Source: Chaetoceros tenuissimus
Lineage: Eukaryota > Bacillariophyta > Thalassiosirophyceae > Chaetocerotales > Chaetocerotaceae
Assembly (NCBI GenBank): GCA_021927905.1
Contig: BLLK01000045.1
Location: forward strand, 1,860,001-1,924,000
Length of the DNA stretch: 64,000 bases
Reading direction: 5' to 3'
In this document: piece by piece, positions 17,388 to 27,424 of the stretch
Position numbering within the stretch: the first letter of the stretch is position 1
How the letters are laid out: each line of letters opens with the position of its first letter
The notes under the pieces: model-generated
The model's input: the letters and a program-made list of their open reading frames with translations, nothing else
Told to the model about the DNA's origin: nothing
The model's database searches: none
Made by a program: the position numbers and the translations under genes

Positions 17388-20300
17388 TTATTCAAGAATC
17401 TTGCCATCCATATCTAAAGAGAGATTCGTAGCCCCCAGACGTTTTCGAGCCGCTTCAGCAACAGCAGCAGCAATAGGATTATGCCCGATACTATCCCCTA
17501 ACGAGCAAGTTGAGTCGTCATCTCTACAATCACTTGAGCTTCCAATACTACTCGAAACTTGTGCTTTGGATGATCTCTTCTGAGCTGCAAGAGCTGCCGC
17601 TGCTGCAATGCCGCCTCCTGCCAGTGGATTGAAAGATGGTCTGCTATCATTATCTACAGAAACGGTTTCTGTATTCTCTTCATTCGACTCCTTCACTTCA
17701 CTTTGAGCTTGTGCTTTGGATGATCTCTTCTGAGCTGCAAGAGCTGCAGCTGCTGCAATGCCGCCTCCTGCCAGTGGATTGAAAGATGGTCTGCTATCAT
17801 TATCTACAGAAACGGTTTCTGTATTCTCTTCATTCGACTCCTTCACTTCACTTTGAGCTTGAGCTTGAGCTTTGGATGATCTCTTCTGAGCTGCAAGAGC
17901 TGCCGCTGCTGCAATGCCGCCTCCTGCCAGTGGATTGAAAGATGGTCTGCTATCATTATCTACAGAAACGGTTTCTGTATTCTCTTCAATCGACTCCTTC
18001 ACTTCACTTTGAGCTTGTGCTTTGGATGATCTCTTCTGAGCTGCAAGAGCTGCCGCTGCTGCAATGCCGCCTCCTGCCAGTGGATTGAAAGATGGTCTGC
18101 TATCATTATCTACAGAAACGGTTTCTGTATTCTCTTCATTCGACTCCTTCACTTCACTTTGAGCTTGAGCTTTGGATGATCTCTTCTGAGCTGCAAGAGC
18201 TGCAGCTGCTGCAATGCCGCCTCCTGCCAGTGGATTGAAAGATGGTCTGCTATCATTATCTACAGAAACGGTTTCTGTATTCTCTTCATTCGACTCCTTC
18301 ACTTCACTTTGAGCTTGAGCTTGAGCTTTGGATGATCTCTTCTGAGCTGCAAGAGCTGCCGCTGCTGCAATGCCGCCTCCTGCCAGTGGATTGAAAGATG
18401 GTCTGCTATCATTATCTACAGAAACGGTTTCTGTATTCTCTTCAATCGACTCCTTCACTTCACTTTGAGCTTGTGCTTTGGATGATCTCTTCTGAGCTGC
18501 AAGAGCTGCAGCTGCTGCAATGCCGCCTCCTGCCAGTGGATTGAAAGATGGTCTGCTATCGTTGGATTCTTCCGTGCTGTCTTCAATCGACTCCTTCACT
18601 TCACTTTGAGCTTGAGCTTTGGATGATCTCTTCTGAGCTGCAAGAGCTGCCGCTGCTGCAATGCCGCCTCCTGCCAGTGGATTGAAAGATGGTCTGCTAT
18701 CATTATCTACAGAAACGGTTTCTGTATTCTCTTCAATCGACTCCTTCACTTCACTTTGAGCTTGAGCTTGAGCTTTGGATGATCTCTTCTGAGCTGCAAG
18801 AGCTGCAGCTGCTGCAATGCCGCCTCCTGCCAGTGGATTGAAAGATGGTCTGCTATCATTATCTACAGAAACGGTTTCTGTATTCTCTTCAATCGACTCC
18901 TTCACTTCACTTTGAGCTTGAGCTTTGGATGATCTCTTCTGAGCTGCAAGAGCTGCAGCTGCTGCAATGCCGCCTCCTGCCAGTGGATTGAAAGATGGTC
19001 TGCTATCGTTGGATTCTTCCGTGCTGTCTTCAATCGACTCCTTCACTTCACTTTGAGCTTGAGCTTTGGATGATCTCTTCTGAGCTGCAAGAGCTGCCGC
19101 TGCTGCAATGCCGCCTCCTGCCAGTGGATTGAAAGATGGTCTGCTATCATTATCTACAGAAACGGTTTCTGTATTCTCTTCAATCGACTCCTTCACTTCA
19201 CTTTGAGCTTGAGCTTTGGATGATCTCTTCTGAGCTGCAAGAGCTGCAGCTGCTGCAATGCCGCCTCCTGCCAGTGGATTGAAAGATGGTCTGCTATCAT
19301 TATCTACAGAAACGGTTTCTGTATTCTCTTCAATCGACTCCTTCACTTCACTTTGAGCTTGAGCTTTGGATGATCTCTTCTGAGCTGCAAGAGCTGCAGC
19401 TGCTGCAATGCCGCCTCCTGCCAGTGGATTGAAAGATGGTCTGCTATCATTATCTACAGAAACGGTTTCTGTATTCTCTTCATTCGACTCCTTCACTTCA
19501 CTTTGAGCTTGAGCTTGTGCTTTGGATGATCTCTTCTGAGCTGCAAGAGCTGCAGCTGCTGCAATGCCGCCTCCTGCCAGTGGATTGAAAGATGGTTTTT
19601 GATTTTTCTTCGTTTTATCCTTACTTGAATCAGATCTTGTTGTCTTTTCGTTGATCAGGGTATTTGGACGGAGGACTGTGCTATTAAATGTTTGTCTTCC
19701 TTTTTTCCCTGTAGGATGGGTAGAGTTGGAGTCTATGTATGTTCCTCTTTGCAAATTTACAAAGTTTGAATCTTCATTCTTTTCATTGTCTTTCTCAAAA
19801 TTTGGTCGCTTTGCCAAAGGTTTTACAATTATTGTAGGGGAGTCATTCACTGCGATTTTGTTCTTGTCATGAACATCATTATTTTCATCTAATTCAGTCA
19901 TGTCTTTTTCAAAGTCTCGAACCACTTCAATTGAATTGAGTTTCTTGTTCTTCTTCTGAGCAGCAAGAGCCGCTGCTGCAGCTATTCCTCCAAGTCCCAT
20001 TGGCGTTGCTGCAGGCTTCTTCACCGTTGCCTCATTACTGTCATCATCTTGAGCCTTCTTGTTCTTCTTCTGAGCAGCAAGAGCCGCTGCTGCAGCTATT
20101 CCTCCAAGTCCCATTGGCGGTGCTGCAGGCTTCTTCATCGTTGCCTCATTACTGTCATCATCTTGAGCCTTCTTGTTCTTCTTCTGAGCAGCAAGAGCCG
20201 CTGCTGCAGCTATTCCTCCAAGTCCCATTGGCGGTACTGCAGGCTTCTTCACCGTTGCCTCATTGCTGTCGTCATCTTGAGCCTTCTTGTTCTTCTTCTG

Positions 20301-23300
20301 AGCAGCAAGAGCAGCTGCTGCAGCTATTCCTCCAAGTCCCATTGGCGGTGCTGCAGGCTTCTTCATCGTTGCCTCATTACTGTCGTCATCTTGAGCCTTC
20401 TTGTTCTTCTTCTGAGCAGCAAGAGCCGCTGCTGCAGCTATTCCTCCAAGTCCCATTGGCGGTACTGCAGGCTTCTTCACCGTTGCCTCATTACTGTCAT
20501 CATCTTGAGCCTTCTTGTTCTTCTTCTGAGCAGCAAGAGCAGCTGCTGCAGCTATTCCTCCAAGTCCCATTGGCGGTGCTGCAGGCTTCTTCACCGTTGC
20601 CTCATTACTGTCGTCATCTTGAGCCTTCTTGTTCTTCTTCTGAGCAGCAAGAGCAGCTGCTGCAGCTATTCCTCCAAGTCCCATTGGCGGTACTGCAGGC
20701 TTCTTCACCGTTGCCTCATTACTGTCATCATCTTGAGCCTTCTTGTTCTTCTTCTGAGCAGCAAGAGCCGCTGCTGCAGCTATTCCTCCAAGTCCCATTG
20801 GCGGTACTGCAGGCTTCTTCACCGTTGCCTCATTACTGTCGTCATCTTGAGCCTTCTTGTTCTTCTTCTGAGCAGCAAGAGCCGCTGCTGCAGCTATTCC
20901 TCCAAGTCCCATTGGCGGTGCTGCAGGCTTCTTCACCGTTGCCTCATTACTGTCATCATCTTGAGCCTTCTTGTTCTTCTTCTGAGCAGCAAGAGCAGCT
21001 GCTGCAGCTATTCCTCCAAGTCCCATTGGCGGTACTGCAGGCTTCTTCACCGTTGCCTCATTACTGTCATCATCTTGAGCCTTCTTGTTCTTCTTCTGAG
21101 CAGCAAGAGCCGCTGCTGCAGCTATTCCTCCAAGTCCCATTGGCGGTGCTGCAGGCTTCTTCACCGTTGCCTCATTACTGTCATCATCTTGAGCCTTCTT
21201 GTTCTTCTTCTGAGCAGCAAGAGCCGCCGCAGCTGCCATACTACCCATTTCCATTTGTTTACTTTTTGGTGATGTAATATTTTTCTTAGGTGAGTTTGAT
21301 GCCTTCTTTGCTTCTTTTTCCCTTTTCGCGGCAGCACGCCTTTCATCTCTTCGCCGTTGCTCTTCTTGTCTTTCAAAGAAATCCTTTTCTGATTCAAAAC
21401 ACTGAAGGAAAGAAGATAATGTTCCAAAGAAATCTGTTGTTGACATCTTGTCATCTTCGCCAAAATAATTCAATACTGAGCTAAATCCATCTTTGACCTC
21501 GTCAGTTTTTTCGGTTGCTTCCAATACTTGGAATTCTGCAGATTGAGAAAATATTTCCATTGGTGTGAATTCTTTCTCATGCTCCATCTGGTTGAAGTAT
21601 TTAACTCCGTTTATTATGCGATTTGATGTCTTCTGTTCTTTTAGTTCTGCGATAGTCATTTTAATGTTTGGATTTGTCAACTTGCCATCATCACCTCGTA
21701 GCTTATCTCCTTCTGCTTCAGCGGACTTTTTTACTTCTTCAAGCTCGGATTGAAGCTGTTTTAGGTCCCCTAACATCGCATCTAAGGTAATATTCTTCGC
21801 CTTCTCTATTGATAAGATTTCTTCCTTGAATTTCAGAATTGTCGGATCATTTTTATTGATGACTTTAATAACATATTGTAGAACACTTGTTTTTTTGTCG
21901 AAAGCTTTTGCCTGTTCAAAAAATATTTTAGTTAATTTTCGAAGAAGAAAGAGAAAAATCAAGCAATTAAAATTCAATTCACGTACCTCATTAAGCTTCA
22001 ACAGAGCATCCAAAGTGAAACCAGCTGCCATGTTTCCATCCCCGCCAGTGTTTATTTGATTGCCAATCGTTAAGATTATAGCCATTAGTTTTTGTAAACG
22101 TTCTGATGATTTCACATCATTACATGCAGTAAGGAGAGTCTCAATAGATTCACTGATTTCTTCAATTCTAGATTTGAATTGGATTTGAAACAACATACAT
22201 TTGAACTTGGAGGCAGCATTGGGCACGCCCATCATGGCAACCATATACTTTTCACACGGACACAAGTCATTCATCATCTCTTCCCGTTTTGCCTTATTTT
22301 TGGTTGCATTTGCAACGTATGACCTTAAACCTGCAGCTTCGTCATCTGTTGGGAGAAACTCGTGCAATGCCTTCAATTGAGTAGAGTCAAACTTTCCATA
22401 TACCCTATAGACACCATGTGAGAAAAAGTCACAGACAAAAATATCAAGTACACGTATACACTTACATATGATCGACAATTCGTGCAAGTTCTGCAAAATC
22501 CATCTTCAGACGAGCCAGAATAATTCCTCCGTTCATTCCTCGTTTCCCTTCTATCACTTGTACGCTCTTTTTCTGTTTAGAGGCATTTTTTTCCGACGCT
22601 GCTTTTTTCTTTTTCTGACTTGGATCTAGTGTTTCTGTGAAAAGGTTTTCAAATTCAGTTGTATCGATCTCCAACTTTTCCATTCCAATGAGACCTTTAA
22701 TCTTTCCCCATAGTGAATCTTTGTTCACCTTCGATTTATCTAGGGCATTCCAGTAGATTTTCTTTCTACGAACTTTGGGTTTCTTCTCTTTCTTAGTTAT
22801 TTTCCCTCCTTCTTTTTTCTTCTTCAATTGGAAGTCAACTGATTTATTTGGATCTAGGTCCATCACAGAAGGGTCTTTTCCATCGCGCTGCAATGCATTT
22901 TGTACAGCACCCATTGGCAAACCCATCTTTAACATCTTGAAATACTTCTGATACTCGGGATCATCCTTCAATGGAACTCCAGTGTCTACCTCCTCGCCAT
23001 CCGCCTTCTTTGGTCTACGCTGGAACTCTACAGATTGATTAGGATCTAGGTCCATCACAGAAGGGTCTTTTCCATCGCGTTGTAATGCATTTTGCACAGC
23101 ACCCATTGGCAAACCCATCTTTAACATCTTGAAATACTTCTGATACTCGGGATCATCCTTCAATGGAACTCCAGTGTCTACTTCCTCGCCATCCGCCTTC
23201 TTTGGTCTACGCTGGAACTCTACAGATTGATTAGGATCTAGGTCCATTATTGTCGGATCCTTGCCATCGCGTTGTAATGCATTTTGTACAGCACCCATTG

Positions 23301-26300
23301 GCAAACCCATCTTTAACATCTTGAAATACTTCTGATACTCGGGATCATCCTTCAATGGAACTCCAGTGTCTACTTCCTCGCCATCCGCCTTCTTTGGTCT
23401 ACGCTGGAACTTTTCAGATTGATTAGGATCTAGGTCCATTATTGTCGGATCCTTGCCATCGCGTTGTAATGCATTTTGTACAGCACCCATTGGCAAACCC
23501 ATCTTTAACATCTTGAAATACTTCTGATACTCGGGATCATCCTTCAATGGAACTCCAGTGTCTTTGTCTCCAACTTCGTTACTACTGTCTACTTTTTGTT
23601 GACTTTTAAAAGACTTGTTAGGATCTAGGTCCATCACAGAAGGATCTTTTCCATCACGCTGTAATGCATTTTGCACAGCACCCATTGGCAAACCCATCTT
23701 TAACATTCTAAAGTACTTTTCAAATTCCGGATCATCCTTTAAGGCAGGATCTCCATGGGAATCATTCTTTGACGTGAGATCTGCCTCTTTCTGAGATGCA
23801 TCTGTAATTTTCGGTGAGGCATCTTCTGCCTCTTTCTGAGATGTATTTGTATTTTTCGGCGAGGCATCTTTTTGCGGCGCGGCGAGGTTTCCTTCAGAAG
23901 CTTTCGTTTCTTCATTTTTTCTCGGTCCTTTGTCTTGCTCAATTTCCATTTCTGTCGTAGAACTTCCATTAGAACTAACAATCTTTTTATCACTCTGATC
24001 AGAGTTGATATTCAATTTGCCATCTTGAAATAGAGAAGCAGGAAGGCGAATAATATAGAACTTTCCATCCTTGGCAATTATCTTTCCTCCCTCGCATAAT
24101 TTTCCTTCAATCATTACTGACATCTTTTGGCTACAAGTTTCTAGACTTTCGGCATTCGAGTTAAAAATTTTCAAGGACTTGAACCTCATAGGATCTGAGT
24201 TTTTACTTTTCTGGCGCTTTATAATAGTAGATGAAGTTCGCTTTTTGCCCTTAATTTCTAGAGTCTCTTTCGACAGTGCCACAGCTAAAGACAGAGTATT
24301 AGCATCTTGAAGTAGACTCTTTAAGTCATCCATTTTTAAATCTGTGTGAGACAATTGCATCAGCATATCTGTGGTCACAATGAACTCAGCCTCATCATTG
24401 TCAATGTCTATTCTTCCAGTAGAAATCATATCAGTGGATATTTCCCTAGTTTCCTCAGGTTGAGCATCATTTTCAAGAGTGGGTTGAAGTAGCTTAAGTT
24501 GAGTCAGTATGTTCCTAAGTTTTTCCTGTAATAAATCTTTGGTCTCATCGAATCTGTTTATACCCTCTGATTCTGCAATAACTTTCCCTCTTTTGCTCCT
24601 TCTTTTACTGCTATCAAGTAGATTCCTTCTTTTATTACCTCTTCGGCCTAGTGTAGGACTTAATGCATTGGTTTGGAATGTCTCTGATGATGACGATGAG
24701 TCATCGTACCCCAAGTATTGTGCCAAATCTCCATCATTAAGTTGCCCCCTTTGCTCATAAAGAGGTAACTTTAACAAATTTCGATCTTCTTCTCTAAATG
24801 TTGTATCGGAGTCAACACAATCTTGAAATTCCACATTATGCACCAAATCCAGAAACGATCCTTCTGTAGATACAGAGCAGTCATCTCCATTGTCACCTGA
24901 CAGACTTATTTCCACAGATAATGATCGATTAATAGATGGCGGTTCAAACTCCTCAAAAGCAGGAATGTCCTTACTATCAACTTCTTCGACCGTAAATAGA
25001 GATTGGTGAATGTCAGGTATGTCATTTGAATATTGACTTTGTAATGGCATTGAAAAAGGATTTGGAGTTTGAGTATCTTTCCAAATACTTTTCATGTCTC
25101 TCTCTAGATATTCATTTACAGCTAATGAGATGTCACCATTGGACAACTGAAGGGCCAATAAAAGAAGCGCACTACTAGGTGCAGCATATCTCATACTCTC
25201 CACATCAAAGCCACCGTGGTAGTAGTTTTGAAGAGCATCAACATCATCTTTCCAAAAAGGCATCTGAGCAGTAAATGTCGAGTTGATGACATGATTTTCA
25301 TGTATAGTATACAAGCCTTTGTAGAATGCTTCTCTCTGTTCCAATACTTTTACATTTGAGAGTGATGTATCCAAAACTTTTTCAGATTCGATGACTGACT
25401 CGAAAAGAAATGTCATGAGAAAGTCTTCCTCTGCTACCTCGTCGGCGTAGCGTCTCATTATATCAACTTTGGTTTTTGGCATTTCGTGAATGGACGGGTA
25501 TAAAAAAGATGCATTGTTTGCATATCTCAGAATCACTTTTGTTGGATCATCAGTATCCTGTGCAAACTCTCCCCCAAATCTACACAACAAAAGAAAATCA
25601 CCAATGATCTTCTTGTTCACTCTATAAAAAGCGTCATCTTCTGCCCATAAGGCCTTTCTGTTCATAAATTTTTTCTGTAGAATTTGATCAGTATCAATGA
25701 TACTTCCTTTTTCCCCATTTCCAATAGAGACATTATCATTTGACAAATCTAAAGTTGCAGATACATCATCATTTTCATCGACTTTGGAATGGCTTGAGAA
25801 AACTAATCCAGTCTCATCCCAAATATCAACTCTTGGCATATCTTCCACAGGTAGTCCTTGTAAAGTAACTGCTCGTAAGAACATAGTTTCTGTTTGAACA
25901 GGTCCACCGCACTCCACTAACGAATCAAAGTTAATAAACCGAGTTTTCAAACTTGGTGGAATCAAATTATCAATTTCTTCTTTCCGAACTATATCTTGAC
26001 AAGTTTTGCTGCAAAACAAGCGAAATCCATCAAGTGATGAAGAAATACCCTCCTTTTTATTTGTTCTTTCATAGATGTATTTCAGATAACAAGCAAATGC
26101 TATTCCCGTTCTAGTTTTTCCATTACTGCAATACAATGCAGCAACATTTTCTGGATGCAATTGCAAGTATGCGTCCAATGTGTAACATATATTCAAGAGA
26201 CATCTGAGAGTGGGTATAGATGCAGCTGTTGGTGCTGTTGTGTCCGATGATTGCAATTCTGACGTCCGTATACCTGGACAATCCCACTGTAGATTTACAA

Positions 26301-26982
26301 TTTGATTATTGAACTGTTGACTTATCTTTGTAGATGGAGTAGTTGACGAAATGTTGAATAATAAATGATGATTTGCATGATGCTTTTGCAAATATCGGGC
26401 AACTTTTCTGGGGCAATTTCCCTTTGATTTTGCTTTTTTGTAATTGTCTTGGTCATCTTTTTCGTCTATCTTTCTTTCATCTTCGTCTTTACTTGATACA
26501 GGTATTTGATCTTCTGATGGACTTTGAGGTCTAGGCGATGGTATAGATGTATCTCGTTCCTGAATAGGCCCTTCATTACTTCTTGAATTCACTACTATAC
26601 TTTCCACTTCCTGCTCCTTTGGAGCCACTAAACTGATAATTCTATTCGTCACGTAAAACAAGTCTGGCATTTCATCATTTTCGCTTTCCTGATTAACATC
26701 ATCTTCGTAATCATATGTTTCGTAGTGCAAAGGTTTTGTTTGAGGTAGAGTATCAATATCCAGTTCCCTTTCTCCTAATAAGCTGTGGTTGTCTATTTCG
26801 TTCAAGTCTTCCGTATTGGTATCCATCGTCTGTGGCTGCATTTTAATGATCTCAATCTCATCATGTTGACTTTCCCCCAAGGTGAAACTGTGAATTGTAC
26901 TTCCTATCGTGCCTACACTGATACCATCAAAATCCCGAAGAGAATCGCTCGCTTCAGACAAAAGTGATGACGAAGAATCCAT
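17388..26982 (-). CDS. giant PTEN-domain formin with WASHC3-like and Ala-helix repeats
   Basis: Exons 22466-26982, 21987-22404 and 17388-21911 give 3152 residues. An N-terminal PTEN-like phosphatase (YCSNGKTRTGIAFACYLKY near 285; the Cx5R signature is kept, but Tyr replaces the usual His) is followed by a C2-like region (FLLLCRFGGE). Residues about 1080-1380 hold five copies of KYFKMLKMGLPMGAV, each ending MDLDPN, where other formins have a proline-rich FH1. FH2 begins at KKIYWNAL near 1400 and includes KLMAIILTIGNQINTGG and TLDALLKLNE, ending near 1850. The tail has two arrays built on GGIAAAAALAAQK followed by basic residues: 12 copies, then 14, then one degenerate terminal copy (NPIAAAVAEAARKR). 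Formins nucleate and elongate actin; PTEN-formins also occur in plants. The 75-bp second intron has no stop and keeps the frame, so retention would add 25 residues. Confidence 0.85.
17569..19594 (-). repeat. formin array B: 14 repeats of 150 bp (some 138 or 156 bp)
   Basis: Unit of 150 bp (about 50 residues) encoding SRPSFNPLAGGG, IAAAAALAAQKRSSK and a Glu/Thr/Ser-rich spacer. Variants: AQAQ or AQAQAQ (6 bp), Ile or Asn in KES(I/N)EE, and two shortened copies with DSTEESND. A GCT GCC or GCT GCA choice in the alanine run also varies between copies. The mosaic of shared variants suggests repeated unequal crossing over. Confidence 0.95.
19945..21237 (-). repeat. formin array A: 12 repeats of 114 bp
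   Basis: A 114-bp unit (38 residues) encoding AQDDDSNEATVKKPA, PPMGLGG and IAAAAALAAQKKNKK. Copies differ at a few sites, such as Ala/Val after KKPA and Val/Met before KK. The first copy is truncated (MGSMAAAAALAAQ). It shares only the Ala-helix core with array B. Confidence 0.95.
21912..21986 (-). other. in-frame, stop-free intron of the formin gene
   Basis: GTACGTGAATTG donor and TTTTTTGAACAG acceptor, 75 bp. Removing it joins KLNE to AKAFDKKTSVLQYV, which is continuous in FH2 domains. Its length is a multiple of three and it has no stop in frame. Confidence 0.75.
22405..22465 (-). other. first intron of the formin gene
   Basis: 61 bp, donor GTAAGTG after CATAT, acceptor TCTATAG before GGTATATGG. 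Splicing joins IVDHM to VYGKFDSTQ within FH2 and links the two long coding blocks. Confidence 0.8.
22845..23750 (-). repeat. five WASHC3-like motif repeats in the formin
   Basis: Five units, mostly 180 bp apart, each encoding DPEYQKYFKMLKMGLPMG, then AVQNALQRDGKDP, then MDLDPNQS or similar. The three inner units are nearly identical at DNA level; the first, starting DPEFEKYFRML, is more diverged. The motif (K-hydrophobic-K-x-G-hydrophobic-P-x-x-A-V) is the one seen in CCDC53/WASHC3-type proteins of actin regulation. Confidence 0.85.
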
Positions 26983-27424
26983 TATGAAATATGATTGAGA
27001 CGCGAAGACTTTCCCGTGCTGAAATGTGGTATTCTAAAACTTCTCAGATGTTCCTCCTGTTTTGACTAGAAAATTGCTTCTATCCTTAATATGAAGGTAT
27101 CAACATCAACTTTGCCCACCCTAGCTTTCTTATTCCAAATTTACAAAGCTTAAAATATCTTGGCTTAAACATATATATGATAGTGATGTGAAGTGTGTCT
27201 CTTTTCACTACTAATTAATTGAATGGAGATGGTGTTGTTTCACTTCATACTTGACCTCTCTCTGTGTTTTGATATTTGAAATAAAACGGCTGAATACCTG
27301 TATTATTTTAAACGGTTGCATACCTGTATTGTACACGCGAACAATTCTAAAAAAGAACGCAATACTTCAGTGATTCATATTTTTGATTTTTCAAGGTAAA
27401 TCATTGTCTTATATGTGTATTTGT
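26983..27424. promoter_or_regulatory. formin promoter region with a 26-bp direct repeat
   Basis: A 442-bp spacer between two minus-strand genes. AAACGG(C/T)TG(A/C)ATACCTGTATT occurs twice, starting at 27284 and 27310. No other element recognised. Confidence 0.4.

Noticed and set aside
17569-21237. CRISPR-like array
   Set aside because: The regular repeats are inside a long open frame, the spacers are not unique, and unit lengths are multiples of three.
20000-21277. Plus-strand ORFs of 425 and 407 codons across the formin array
   Set aside because: They are antisense frames of a 114-bp repeat whose length is a multiple of three, so a stop-free frame is copied along the whole array; the minus strand has FH2 continuity and clean domains.
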